A stretch of DNA of 64,000 nucleotides, from contig NZ_JADIKJ010000005.1 of assembly GCF_044904675.1 (NCBI RefSeq), positions 124,001-188,000 on the forward strand, given 5' to 3'. The position numbers were made by a program, and so were the translations under genes. The notes beneath the pieces are model-generated. The model saw only the letters and a program-made list of their open reading frames with translations, was not told where the DNA came from and did no database searches. Position 1 is the first letter of the stretch. Each line of letters begins with the position of its first letter. Below are positions 26,969 to 36,340 of this stretch, one piece after another. The DNA is from Dyella_B jejuensis. Its GTDB lineage: Bacteria; Pseudomonadota; Gammaproteobacteria; Xanthomonadales; Rhodanobacteraceae.

Positions 26969-29770
26969 ATGAAGACAGGGAAGCACGGGCACCAGGGATA
27001 CAGGGTGCTGGCGCTGGCATGCGCGGCGGCGTTGGGATGCACGAGTGCGTTTGCGCAGGACAACCCAACGAAAGAAGAGACAGGGCCGACAAAAAAACTC
27101 GCAACGGTAACGGTCACCGGCTCGCTCATCCCGCAAGCGCAGATTGAAACGGCAACACCAACTACCACGATCACCGCTGCACAAATGAAAGCCAATGGGT
27201 TTTCCACGGTTGCTGACGCACTTCAACAATCCTCGTTCGCCAGCGGCAGTACCCAGGGACCACAAGACACCAATAGTTTTACGCCTGGCGCCCAGACGCT
27301 AAGCATGTTCGGCTTGCCAGTCGGTTATGTGAAGTACCTGATCGACGGCCGTCCAATGGGTAGTTTTCCGAGCCTTTACAACGGCAGCGAGACATTCAAC
27401 AACTTAAGCAGCATTCCAACGGAGATGGTCGATCATATCGACATCCTCCCGGGCGGCCAGTCCTCGCTTTACGGCTCTGACGCCATTGCCGGCGTCGTCA
27501 ATATAATTTTGAAGAAAAAACTCGATGCTCCAGTAATCGACGCACGCTATGGCTGGACCACTGGTGGTGGCGGCGTGGATAAGCGCCTTAGCTTCGCCGA
27601 TAGCCTCCAGACCGGAAGCCTCAACATCATCGCTGGATTGCAATTGGAAAGCACCAAGCCAATCTGGGCTTATGATCGCCCCCTGACCTCGACTGTGGTG
27701 CAACACGGCACCACGCCCCCCACGGCAAGCCGCGACTATTTGGTCTACAGCGCCACGGCTGAAAGTAACGGGTATTACATGCTGGATCCAAATCAATGCT
27801 CGCGCGTAGCTAGCCAATATGGCGGAACTGAAGGTTTGCGCCATCGGGTAAACAGCGGCGACTTCTGCGGTTCGTTCTATTCCCCCGGCTACAGCACTCT
27901 GGCAAACGACACCAGGACTGCCCAGGGTTACACGCACGCCACATATGACGTCAATGAAAACATGCAACTCTATGGGGACTTTCTCTATAGCTACCAGCAA
28001 GAAAAATTCACGGCTGGTCCGGCCACGAATTGGTGGGGAACATCGCCCAGCTATGGCGCCTTCTACGATCCGAACCTGGATGATTTCGTCAACACGCAAA
28101 GAGCATTTGCTCCGGAGGAAGTTGGCGGCTACAACTCAATCATGAGCAAGACGATCGAAAACACCTACATGCTCACCTTGGGCGCCAAAGGTGGCATCGG
28201 TTCGTCAAACTGGGACTATGACGCCAGCCTTACCCATTCGGATGACAAGCTTATCGAGCGGTCGTTTGCACGCTTCAAAGACCCTATGGAAGCTTATTTC
28301 GCCGAACACGTGCTCGGACCCAACCTGGGCCAGGATCCTTACGGCAATGGTTATGACACTTACGCCCCTAATTACGAAACTTTCTACACGCCGATATCGA
28401 ATACCGACTTCCGTAGTTTTACCGGCTATACGGATACACGCAGCAAGAGCTGGGACAACCTGCTTCGAGCAGTCGTCACTAATGCGTCACTTACGCAAAT
28501 GCCCGGAGGCGATGCGGGCATTGCATTTTTGGTGGAGGCCGGCAACCAAGGCTGGGACTACTCACCCGACCCTCGCCTGTTGAATGGCGATATATGGGGG
28601 ACATCTTCGGTCTCCGGCGCAGGCCATCGGTCACGGTATGCCGCAACGACCGAATTGCGACTTCCGTTACTTGAGCAGTTAACCATGGATGCCTCGGTTC
28701 GCTACGATGCTTATAACGTCGCGAATGCCACCGTCAGCAAACCCACTTACAACGTCGCCCTTGAGTACCGCCCTTTCGATACATTACTTTTACGCGCCAA
28801 ATATGGCTCTGCGTTCAAAGCACCATCGCTGTCCGATGAGTTCCAGGGTGAAAGTAGTAGCTATAGTTTTGCGCCGGACTACTACAACTGCGCCAAACTT
28901 GGATTTAGCGCAAGCCAAGTAGGAAATTGTCCAACCAAATACAACAACGCTCAATTTATTACCACGCAGGCAGGCAATCCCCAGTTACAGCCCATCTCTG
29001 CCAAAGTATGGAGTTACGGCCTGGTTTGGTCGCCAGTTTCGCGCATGTCTGTGACCGCAGATATCTTGCACTGGAGCATCAAGAACGAAATCGAGCCGCA
29101 AGATCCAGTGAAACTTCTGCAGCAAGAGTCGTTATGCCGACTTGGTCAACTGGAAATTCAGTCTCCTACCTGCCTTGCCGCGCTGAACCAAATAAAGCGT
29201 GACGCACTTGGAAACATCACATCGATCTTTACCCCGAAGGTCAATGTCGCCAATGAACTCCTCGATGCTCTGGTGGTGGGATTCAACTACGGATTCAGTA
29301 TAGGCGACGGCGGCAATGTCGCCCTCAGCGCCTCTTACAGCAATACCTTGAAGCACACTCTGCAACAATACGCTGGCGATCCAAGCATCGATTTGCTCCG
29401 GTCCCCGCTGTATAGCACCGATTTCAAAACAAAGGCGAACGCCTCCATTACATGGAACCTAAATCAATGGAGCGCCACGCTTTACGGCAGTCGGCTTGGA
29501 AGTACGCCAAATTATTTGTCTACGCTGACTAACAACTACGGCACTCCAGGCTCAGGCAAATTGGCTCCATGGATGCTTTACAACACAAGTGTGTCGTATA
29601 ACCCGATAAGCAATCTTACGCTGTCGTTCCTGGTCAACAATTTATTCAACAAGATGCCACCTAGGGACGATAGCTATCCAGGCTATACGTCTGGCCCTTA
29701 TAACTCCGGCAACTACAACGTTTACGGTCGCACGATGTACCTCGAGGCGACCTATAAATTTAAGAGATAG
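26969..29770 (+). CDS. TonB-dependent outer-membrane receptor, low GC
   Basis: Outer-membrane active transporter of 933 aa, energised by TonB-ExbBD; substrate unknown. The signal peptide ends at about residue 29 (TSAFAQ). A Thr-rich TonB box region (ATVTVTGS) is followed by the plug domain (about 45-190, with YLIDGRPMG and GGQSSLYGSDAIAGVVNIILK), and a 22-strand barrel ends MYLEATYKFKR. Base composition is clearly lower than its neighbours (29 of 60 G+C in 28861-28920), with many AT-ending codons, so it may be acquired DNA. It is transcriptionally isolated by terminators on both sides. Confidence 0.93.
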   Translation: MKTGKHGHQGYRVLALACAAALGCTSAFAQDNPTKEETGPTKKLATVTVTGSLIPQAQIETATPTTTITAAQMKANGFSTVADALQQSSFASGSTQGPQDTNSFTPGAQTLSMFGLPVGYVKYLIDGRPMGSFPSLYNGSETFNNLSSIPTEMVDHIDILPGGQSSLYGSDAIAGVVNIILKKKLDAPVIDARYGWTTGGGGVDKRLSFADSLQTGSLNIIAGLQLESTKPIWAYDRPLTSTVVQHGTTPPTASRDYLVYSATAESNGYYMLDPNQCSRVASQYGGTEGLRHRVNSGDFCGSFYSPGYSTLANDTRTAQGYTHATYDVNENMQLYGDFLYSYQQEKFTAGPATNWWGTSPSYGAFYDPNLDDFVNTQRAFAPEEVGGYNSIMSKTIENTYMLTLGAKGGIGSSNWDYDASLTHSDDKLIERSFARFKDPMEAYFAEHVLGPNLGQDPYGNGYDTYAPNYETFYTPISNTDFRSFTGYTDTRSKSWDNLLRAVVTNASLTQMPGGDAGIAFLVEAGNQGWDYSPDPRLLNGDIWGTSSVSGAGHRSRYAATTELRLPLLEQLTMDASVRYDAYNVANATVSKPTYNVALEYRPFDTLLLRAKYGSAFKAPSLSDEFQGESSSYSFAPDYYNCAKLGFSASQVGNCPTKYNNAQFITTQAGNPQLQPISAKVWSYGLVWSPVSRMSVTADILHWSIKNEIEPQDPVKLLQQESLCRLGQLEIQSPTCLAALNQIKRDALGNITSIFTPKVNVANELLDALVVGFNYGFSIGDGGNVALSASYSNTLKHTLQQYAGDPSIDLLRSPLYSTDFKTKANASITWNLNQWSATLYGSRLGSTPNYLSTLTNNYGTPGSGKLAPWMLYNTSVSYNPISNLTLSFLVNNLFNKMPPRDDSYPGYTSGPYNSGNYNVYGRTMYLEATYKFKR

Positions 29771-29787
29771 CCTTCCCTTCTGCATAG

Positions 29788-29814
29788 GGCCCCGCACCGA
29801 TGCGGGGCCTTTTG
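29788..29814 (+). terminator. Intrinsic terminator after the TonB receptor gene
   Basis: Perfect 9-bp stem GGCCCCGCA / TGCGGGGCC with loop CCGA, followed by TTTTGT. It lies 17 nt after the receptor stop. Confidence 0.9.
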
Positions 29815-29900
29815 TCCGTGTGCTTTGGATACTGAGCTTGATAGCCTGGAGAGGGCCCTCATGTTGTGCCTATTCGCGTGCTGAATGGTGTGCCAAGCGT

Positions 29901-30560
29901 ATGACTCATCGCCTCAAAATCGACTTCGTCTCCGACGTCGTCTGTCCCTGGTGCGCCATCGGCCTCAAGTCACTGGAGCAGGCCCTGCGAAAGCTTCAAG
30001 GCGAGTTGACGGCCGAGCTGCATTTCCAGCCTTTCGAGCTGAATCCGCAGATGAATCCGCAGGGCGAAGACGTCGCCGAGCATCTGGCGCACAAGTACGG
30101 CAGTACGCCTGAGCAGATGGCAAAGAACCAGGACCATATCCGCCAACGCGGCTTGGAGGTCGGGTTTACCTTCAATATGGACAAGCGCAGCCGTATCTAT
30201 AACACCTTCGATGCGCACCGCCTGTTGCATTGGGCCGAGCAGGAAGGGCGGCAGCACGCATTGAAGCTGGCGTTGCTGGAAGCCTATTTCACCAAAGGTG
30301 AGAACATCGCCTCGCACGCGGTGCTGGTGCGGGTTGCCGGCGAAGCTGGGCTCGATATTTCCCAGGCGCGGCAGGTACTGGAGAGCGGACGATATGCAGA
30401 CGAAGTCCGCGCCCAGGAACGTTTTTACCAGGAACACGGCATTCGGGCGGTGCCTTCGGTGATTGTGAACGAACGCTACCTGATCCAGGGCGGACAGCCG
30501 CCGGAGGCGTTCGAGCAAACCTTGCGACAGATAGCGACCGAAGCCGGCAAGGGCCAATAA
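29901..30560 (+). CDS. DsbA-family oxidoreductase, FrnE-like
   Basis: 219 aa, cytoplasmic (no signal peptide), with a thioredoxin fold split by a helical insertion. The active-site motif CPWC is at 15-18 (VSDVVCPWC), and the cis-Pro loop is GIRAVPSVIVNERY. It resembles FrnE/2-hydroxychromene-2-carboxylate isomerase-like members of the DsbA superfamily, which act in redox stress. ATG 29901 was chosen because it starts the first beta-strand; the longer frame begins inside the terminator region of the previous gene. Confidence 0.88.
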   Translation: MTHRLKIDFVSDVVCPWCAIGLKSLEQALRKLQGELTAELHFQPFELNPQMNPQGEDVAEHLAHKYGSTPEQMAKNQDHIRQRGLEVGFTFNMDKRSRIYNTFDAHRLLHWAEQEGRQHALKLALLEAYFTKGENIASHAVLVRVAGEAGLDISQARQVLESGRYADEVRAQERFYQEHGIRAVPSVIVNERYLIQGGQPPEAFEQTLRQIATEAGKGQ

Positions 30561-30678
30561 AGCCGGTCGACACGACTGACGGCCGCACCAGCGCCGGCTC
30601 CCGGACCGGTCGGCTGCAAAAGGGGAATGCCGGATGGCGACGTGAGACAATCCACCCTCCCGTAACGCTCCGCCCCGC

Positions 30679-32334
30679 ATGCTGCGACTCACCGATATCA
30701 AGCTCCCGCTGGACCACGCCGAAGAGGCGCTGGCGGCGGCCATCCGCGCCCGGCTGAAGGTGGGCGCCGAGGCGATCCGTGGCTACAGCGTATTCCGGCG
30801 CGGCCATGATGCCCGCAAGCGCGGCGCGATCCAGCTCATCTATACCCTGGATGTGGACGTAGCGGACGAAACCCGGCTGCTGCAGCGCTTTGCGGACGAC
30901 CCGCATGTACGGCCCACACCGGATACGAATTATCGTTTCGTCGCCAGGGCGCCCGCGCAGCTGCCACATCGGCCGGTGGTGGTCGGGCTTGGGCCGTGCG
31001 GCCTGTTCGCGGGGCTGATCCTGGCCCAGATGGGTTTTCGGCCGATCATCCTGGAGCGTGGCAAGGCGGTGCGCGAGCGCACCAGGGATACCTGGGACCT
31101 GTGGCGCAAGCGTAACCTGCATCCGGAGTCGAACGTGCAGTTCGGCGAGGGCGGCGCGGGTACGTTTTCGGATGGCAAGCTGTATAGCCAGATTTCCGAT
31201 CCGCATCATTACGGCCGCAAGGTACTCGTCGAATTCGTGCAGGCGGGCGCGCCGGAAGAAATCATCTATGTGAGCAAGCCGCACATCGGCACCTTTCGCC
31301 TGGTGACGATGGTGGAGAACATGCGCCATACCATCGAATCGCTCGGTGGCGAAATCCGCTTCCAGCATCGCGTCGACGATATCGAGATCGAAACCGACGC
31401 GGACGGCGAGCGCCACGTGCGCGGCGTGGTGCTGGCGAACGGCGAACAGTTGCGCACCGATCACGTGGTGCTGGCGCTGGGCCACAGCGCCCGCGACACT
31501 TTCGACATGTTGCATCGGCGCGGCGTATATCTGGAAGCCAAGCCATTCTCGATCGGCTTTCGCGTGGAGCATCCGCAATCGATGATCGACCGTGCCCGAT
31601 TCGGTCCGCAAGCGGGCCATCCGCTGCTCGGCGCGGCCGACTACAAGCTGGTGCACCATTGCCGCAATGGCCGCTCGGTCTACAGTTTCTGCATGTGTCC
31701 GGGCGGTACGGTGGTGGCCGCGACCAGCGAACCCGGGCGCGTGGTGACGAACGGCATGAGCCAATATTCGCGCAACGAGCGCAATGCGAACGCCGCTGTC
31801 GTGGTGGGTATCGATCCCAACGATTTCTTGCCGTATGACGGCAGCGGCAGTCCGCTCGCCGGCATCGCCTTGCAACGCCATTGGGAAAGCCGCGCGTTTG
31901 AACTGGGCGGCGGCAGTTACGAGGCGCCGGGACAACTGCTCGGCGATTTCCTGGCCGGCCGTGCATCGACCGCGTTCGGCGAGGTGCTGCCTTCCTACCA
32001 GCCTGGCGTGCGGCTCACCGACCTGGCCCAGGCGCTGCCTGGCTACGCCATCGAAGCGATCCGCGAGGCGATGCCGGCCTTTGATCGCAAGATCAAGGGT
32101 TACGCGCGACCCGATGCCATTTTCACTGCCGTGGAAACGCGCACCTCATCGCCGGTTCGCGTTCGTCGCAATGAAAGTGATTGCCAAAGCCTCAACACGC
32201 GCGGCCTGTTTCCGGCCGGAGAAGGCGCGGGCTACGCCGGCGGCATTCTTTCGGCCGGTGTCGACGGCATCCGCGTCGCCGAAGCCGTGGCCTTGAGCAT
32301 CGTCGGCATTCCGCAAGCGATCGATGCTCACTGA
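30679..32334 (+). CDS. Uncharacterised FAD-dependent dehydrogenase (COG2509 family)
   Basis: 551 aa flavoprotein. An N-terminal domain of about 90 residues (LRLTDIKLPLDHAEEAL, YSVFRRGHDARKR) is characteristic of this family. The Rossmann FAD motif VVVGLGPCGLFAG lies at about 99-112, then FGEGGAGTFSDGKL, and the closing FAD motif FPAGEGAGYAGGI near the C-terminus. Distantly related to the HI0933/GidA group; substrate unknown. Its last 11 nt overlap the start of dinG, so the two are co-expressed. Confidence 0.87.
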   Translation: MLRLTDIKLPLDHAEEALAAAIRARLKVGAEAIRGYSVFRRGHDARKRGAIQLIYTLDVDVADETRLLQRFADDPHVRPTPDTNYRFVARAPAQLPHRPVVVGLGPCGLFAGLILAQMGFRPIILERGKAVRERTRDTWDLWRKRNLHPESNVQFGEGGAGTFSDGKLYSQISDPHHYGRKVLVEFVQAGAPEEIIYVSKPHIGTFRLVTMVENMRHTIESLGGEIRFQHRVDDIEIETDADGERHVRGVVLANGEQLRTDHVVLALGHSARDTFDMLHRRGVYLEAKPFSIGFRVEHPQSMIDRARFGPQAGHPLLGAADYKLVHHCRNGRSVYSFCMCPGGTVVAATSEPGRVVTNGMSQYSRNERNANAAVVVGIDPNDFLPYDGSGSPLAGIALQRHWESRAFELGGGSYEAPGQLLGDFLAGRASTAFGEVLPSYQPGVRLTDLAQALPGYAIEAIREAMPAFDRKIKGYARPDAIFTAVETRTSSPVRVRRNESDCQSLNTRGLFPAGEGAGYAGGILSAGVDGIRVAEAVALSIVGIPQAIDAH

Positions 32335-34426
32335 CGCCCTCAAGAACAGCATCCGCGATGCCTATGCGCGCGTGCGAGAAGGCCTGCCCGGCTTTCGCGC
32401 GCGGCCGGCGCAGTTGCGCATGATTGCCGAGGTCGCCAAGGCGCTGGCGCAACCGGGCGGCGCGGCGGTGATCGAAGCGCCTACCGGCACCGGCAAGTCG
32501 ATGGCTTACTTGATCGCCGGCGCGGAAGTGGCGCGAGCGCAGAAGAAAAAACTGCTGATCGCCACCGCCACGGTGGCATTGCAGGAACAGCTGGTGGAAC
32601 GCGATATTCCGCTTTACCTGAAACTCAACGGCGGCGAGGCAAAGGTGGCCCTGGCCAAGGGCCGTGGCCGTTACTTGTGCCCGCGCAACCTGCGCATGGC
32701 CAGCGGCAGTCTTGGCGAAGGCGGCCAGATGGGCCTTGGCTTCGATGCCGATCTCGCACTGTGGAGCAAACCGCCGGCGGAGCGCGACAAACTGGTTTTG
32801 CGCAAGCTCACGGAGGCTTTCGACCACCACGAATGGAACGGCGACATGGATGCCGCGCCGGAAACGCCCGGCGACATGCTGCGCATCATGATCACCACCA
32901 GCGCGGGCGGTTGCACCAGCCGGCGTTGTGCGTATTTCATGGCATGCCCGTTCTTCGCCGCACGTCGCGCCGTGGCCGATGCGGACATCATCGTCGCCAA
33001 TCAGGACCTGGTGCTGTCCGACCTCACGCTTGCCAGCGGCGAGGACAGCTGGGGCGGCGTGTTCCTGCCCAAGCCCGAAGAAACCGTCTACGTATTCGAC
33101 GAAGCGCATCACATGCCCGCCAAGACCATCGACCGCGGCGCCGCCGACGTGGCGCTGGGCATGGCGGTGCGGCAAATCAGCCGGCTTGGCCGGCAAGTGC
33201 ATGCCGCCTATTCGCTGACCGACAAGGAAGTGATCGGCAAACTGACCCTCGACGTCGGTGACGAAAAACTGCAGGAACTGAGCGACGCGCTGGAAGGCCT
33301 GGAGAAGGAAATCCGCCAATCCTGGCTGCCCGATCCGGGCGAAACCGAACCGATGTATCGCGGTTCGATGGGGCAGTTGCCGGAAAACTGGGTGCACCAC
33401 GCTACCTTGTTGCACGTCGCGACCACCGATATCCAGCGCTGGCTCACCGCGGTGCGCCGCACGGTTACCGAGATGAGCGAAGGCGGCCCGACGCAGGAAG
33501 CACTGTCGCGCGAACTGGGCATGGCATTGGAACGCATCGATCGCCAGGCCCGCACTTGGCGCGCATGGTCCAGCGACGATCCCGAGCATGCGCCGCCGCT
33601 TGCGCGATGGGTCACGCTGGCCAATGACCAGCAGCTGGTCTGCCATGCATCGGCGGTTTCGGCGGGCGCGTTGCTGCGCAATATCCTGTGGGACAACGCC
33701 AGCGCCGCAGTGATGACTTCCGCCACATTGAGCGCGGGCGGTAATTTTCGCGGCTTTGCCGACGCGGTGGGTCTGCCGGACGATGCGCTGACCGTGAGCC
33801 TGCCATCGCCTTTCGATCTCGGCACGCAGGCCCGGCTTGAAGTGCCGGCCTTGTCCGCGTTGCCGGACGCCCGCGAACAACATACCCAGGAGATTACTGA
33901 TTGGCTCGCCACCCACCTCGATTGGGATGCGGGTAACCTGGTGCTATTTACCTCGCGCGCGAAACTCGAGCGCGTGCTGCAACGCCTGCCGATCGACAAG
34001 GTACGCAAGGTGCGCGCACAAGGTTCGCTCGGCAAAACGCAATTGATTGCCGAACACACGGCCGCCATCGAAGCCGGCAAGGGCAGCACGCTGTTCGGGC
34101 TCGCTTCGTTTGGCGAAGGACTGGATCTTCCCGGCAAGCTGTGCGAGACCGTGGTCATCACGCAACTGCCGTTCGCAGTGCCTACCGATCCGGTCGGCGC
34201 CACTTACGCCGAGTGGCTGGAATCGCGCGGGCGCAATCCGTTTCTGGAAGTCGCCGTGCCGGAGGCCACACGCCTGCTTACGCAGTACTGCGGACGACTG
34301 ATCCGCAACGAGACGGATCGTGGCCGCATCGTATTGCTGGATCGCCGTGTCGTCACACGCCAATACGGCAGCCAGATGCTGAAAGCCCTGCCACCTTTCC
34401 AGCGCGTGATCGAGCGTACCGCATGA
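32324..34426 (+). CDS. dinG: ATP-dependent DNA helicase DinG (4Fe-4S)
   Basis: 5'-3' superfamily 2 helicase of the XPD type that resolves R-loops, G-quadruplexes and replication-transcription conflicts. It has 700 aa. Walker A is EAPTGTGKS at 51-59. The four cluster cysteines are Cys119 (RYLCPRN), Cys197, Cys202 and Cys208 (CTSRRCAYFMAC). The helicase box is FDEAHH near 259. C-terminal motifs include FGLASFGEGLDLPG and QYCGRLIRNETDRGRI. ATG 32324 overlaps the upstream flavoprotein gene, and its stop overlaps the HutD/Ves gene (ATGA). Confidence 0.95.
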   Translation: MLTDALKNSIRDAYARVREGLPGFRARPAQLRMIAEVAKALAQPGGAAVIEAPTGTGKSMAYLIAGAEVARAQKKKLLIATATVALQEQLVERDIPLYLKLNGGEAKVALAKGRGRYLCPRNLRMASGSLGEGGQMGLGFDADLALWSKPPAERDKLVLRKLTEAFDHHEWNGDMDAAPETPGDMLRIMITTSAGGCTSRRCAYFMACPFFAARRAVADADIIVANQDLVLSDLTLASGEDSWGGVFLPKPEETVYVFDEAHHMPAKTIDRGAADVALGMAVRQISRLGRQVHAAYSLTDKEVIGKLTLDVGDEKLQELSDALEGLEKEIRQSWLPDPGETEPMYRGSMGQLPENWVHHATLLHVATTDIQRWLTAVRRTVTEMSEGGPTQEALSRELGMALERIDRQARTWRAWSSDDPEHAPPLARWVTLANDQQLVCHASAVSAGALLRNILWDNASAAVMTSATLSAGGNFRGFADAVGLPDDALTVSLPSPFDLGTQARLEVPALSALPDAREQHTQEITDWLATHLDWDAGNLVLFTSRAKLERVLQRLPIDKVRKVRAQGSLGKTQLIAEHTAAIEAGKGSTLFGLASFGEGLDLPGKLCETVVITQLPFAVPTDPVGATYAEWLESRGRNPFLEVAVPEATRLLTQYCGRLIRNETDRGRIVLLDRRVVTRQYGSQMLKALPPFQRVIERTA

Positions 34427-35001
34427 GCATCATCCACCTGCGTGATTGTCCGGCCCTGCCCTGGAAGAACGGTATGGGCCGCACCCGCGAGCTGGCCGTC
34501 CATCCGGCTGGCGCGGGCATCGACGATTTTCTATGGCGCGTCAGCGTGGCCGAGGTCGACAGCGCCGCGCCGTTCTCGCCGTTTCCCGGCATCGATCGCC
34601 ATATCGCCCTGCTCGAAGGCGCGGGTTTCACCATGACGCTGGACGGCCAGCATGCGCACGCGCTGACCACGCCGTTCGCGCCATTCGCGTTTCCCGGCGA
34701 AGCCCGGGTAGCGGCGCACCTGCACGGCGGCCCGACCCGCGATTTCAACCTGATGCTTCGTCGAGGCACGGTCCGCGGCGAGCTGGTGACGTGGGAAGAA
34801 CCGGGACGACAGGTGGTCGATGACGCCGTGGCACTGCTTTACTGCGCACGCGGACCTATCGATACCGCCGAAGGACGCCTGCACGCCGGGGATGCATGGC
34901 TCCCGGACCGGCTGACCGGTCGGGTCACCCTCGAGCCGGGCGCCCTGGCGCTCGTGGCGCGGGTCGAATCGGACGGGCGGCCGGGCCCTGCTTTTCCCTG
35001 A
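34423..35001 (+). CDS. HutD/Ves family cupin protein
   Basis: 192 aa with the HutD/Ves opening LPWKNGMGRTRELAVHP and the cupin signatures FLWRVSVAEVDSAAPFSPFPG and GGPTRDFNLMLRRG. Members include the cold- and stress-induced Ves of E. coli and HutD of histidine-utilisation operons. No hut genes are nearby, so a Ves-like role is more likely; the molecular function of the family is not established. The ATG overlaps the dinG stop. Confidence 0.87.
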   Translation: MSIIHLRDCPALPWKNGMGRTRELAVHPAGAGIDDFLWRVSVAEVDSAAPFSPFPGIDRHIALLEGAGFTMTLDGQHAHALTTPFAPFAFPGEARVAAHLHGGPTRDFNLMLRRGTVRGELVTWEEPGRQVVDDAVALLYCARGPIDTAEGRLHAGDAWLPDRLTGRVTLEPGALALVARVESDGRPGPAFP

Positions 35002-35111
35002 CCGGAACACTCCGCTGCGCCGTGCCTTTTTCCACGGGTGCCGGTGGTCATCTACGCCCGGGCTGCCGGCTGCGCTACAGTCAATACCTCCAAAAACATG
35101 AGGGACGCGCC

Positions 35112-35309
35112 ATGGTCGGCTTCCTGCTTTGGCTGTTGTTACTGGTGTTCTGCTGGCCGCTCGCATTGCTGGCGTTGGTGTTCTATCCGATCGTATGGCT
35201 GATGTTGCTGCCGTTGCGACTGGTCGGGATCACCGTAACGGCGGCGTTCGCGTTCCTTGGCGCGATGCTGATGCTGCCGGCGAGAGTATTGCGCGGCCGA
35301 CCGGTGTGA
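35112..35309 (+). CDS. Small integral membrane protein (65 aa)
   Basis: A highly hydrophobic small protein with two membrane segments (about 3-25 and 33-57), the second containing LPLRLVGITVTAAFAFLGA. AGGGA lies 7 nt before the ATG. It is downstream of the dinG-HutD/Ves run with a 110-nt gap. Unknown function; similar small membrane proteins are common in related genomes. Confidence 0.65.
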   Translation: MVGFLLWLLLLVFCWPLALLALVFYPIVWLMLLPLRLVGITVTAAFAFLGAMLMLPARVLRGRPV

Positions 35310-35351
35310 ACCCTCCATGCCACGCGCGCGCTTGATCGCGCGCACGTCGCC

Positions 35352-35948
35352 GTGACCGGAAAACCTTATTCGGCAGCCACTGACCGCAATCGCCTTCCGA
35401 TTGCGGCGGTCCTGCGCGAATGGCTTGCCGATCGGCGGCGCCTGCTGGAGATCGGCAGCGGCACCGGCCAGCATGCCGTGCATATCGCCGCCTTGCTGCC
35501 GCAGCTGGACTGGCAATGTTCGGATCGCGCGGCCTACTTGCCTGGCATCCGTCAGTGGCTGGACGAAGCAGCGCTTCCGAATACGCCGCCGCCGCTTGAG
35601 CTCGACGTAATGGACGTATGGCCGTCCGAACGCTATGACGCCATCTTCAGCGCAAACACCCTGCACATCATGGCGTGGCCTGAAATCGAGCGCTGGTTCG
35701 CGCAACTGCCCACGGTCACGACCATGGATGCGTGTATGGCCATCTATGGTCCGTTCAACATCAATGGTGATTTCACCAGCGAAAGCAATGCGGCTTTCGA
35801 TCGCGACTTGAAGCGGCGCGGTGCGCACATGGGCATTCGCGATGCCGGCGCGGTGGATGCGCTTGCAGCTGCCGCCGGATTCGGCCTGGTCGAGGACGTC
35901 GCGATGCCATCCAACAATCGCATGCGGCTGTGGCGGCGAAGCGGATAG
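35352..35948 (+). CDS. DUF938 protein, SAM-methyltransferase-like
   Basis: 198 aa with a class I methyltransferase fold: SAM motif LLEIGSGTGQHAVHIA near 30-45, then YDAIFSANTLHIMAWPEI and YGPFNINGDFTSESN, which are hallmarks of DUF938. The substrate is unknown. The start is GTG (35352). Confidence 0.87.
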   Translation: MTGKPYSAATDRNRLPIAAVLREWLADRRRLLEIGSGTGQHAVHIAALLPQLDWQCSDRAAYLPGIRQWLDEAALPNTPPPLELDVMDVWPSERYDAIFSANTLHIMAWPEIERWFAQLPTVTTMDACMAIYGPFNINGDFTSESNAAFDRDLKRRGAHMGIRDAGAVDALAAAAGFGLVEDVAMPSNNRMRLWRRSG

Positions 35949-36057
35949 CGGCGTCTGCCTTTCGAACGTCGGAACATGCATCGGCCAAGCGATGGCGACC
36001 GGCACGGATGGGCTGTGCGTGTTTGCACAAGCAAGCATGTTCATCTCGCTTCAATGC

Positions 36058-36208
36058 CACATCGTTGCGAGATTTGGCCCTCACCTCAGTCCTCTCCCCG
36101 AAGGGGAGAGGAAGCGAAGAGCCCGTGCTAATGCTTCGATGTTGCATCGCTGCGAGATTGGCCCTCACCTCAGTCCTCTCCCCAAAAAGGGGAGAGGAAG
36201 CGAAGAGC
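36058..36208. repeat. Two tandem copies of the REP-like palindromic repeat
   Basis: Two units 85 bp apart (36058-36123 and 36143-36208). Each reads GCGAGAT, TTGGCCCTCACCTCAGTCCT, an inverted repeat CTCTCCCC / GGGGAGAG (loop GAA in copy 1, AAAAA in copy 2), then GAAGCGAAGAGC. They are related to the cluster at 24380-24669. They fill most of the gap between the DUF938 gene and ychJ; nothing else was seen there apart from the Shine-Dalgarno site described with ychJ. Confidence 0.8.
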
Positions 36209-36340
36209 TTGGGTTCATGCCTGGCGAGCAAACGGCTCTCGGCGCAGGCCACGCCAATAGCGTGAACAGGCCCAAGCAGCCCTTGCGCAGGAGGTGACCA
36301 CGCATGAGGATGGACGCCTTAGCCATCGCCGGACGCAGCC

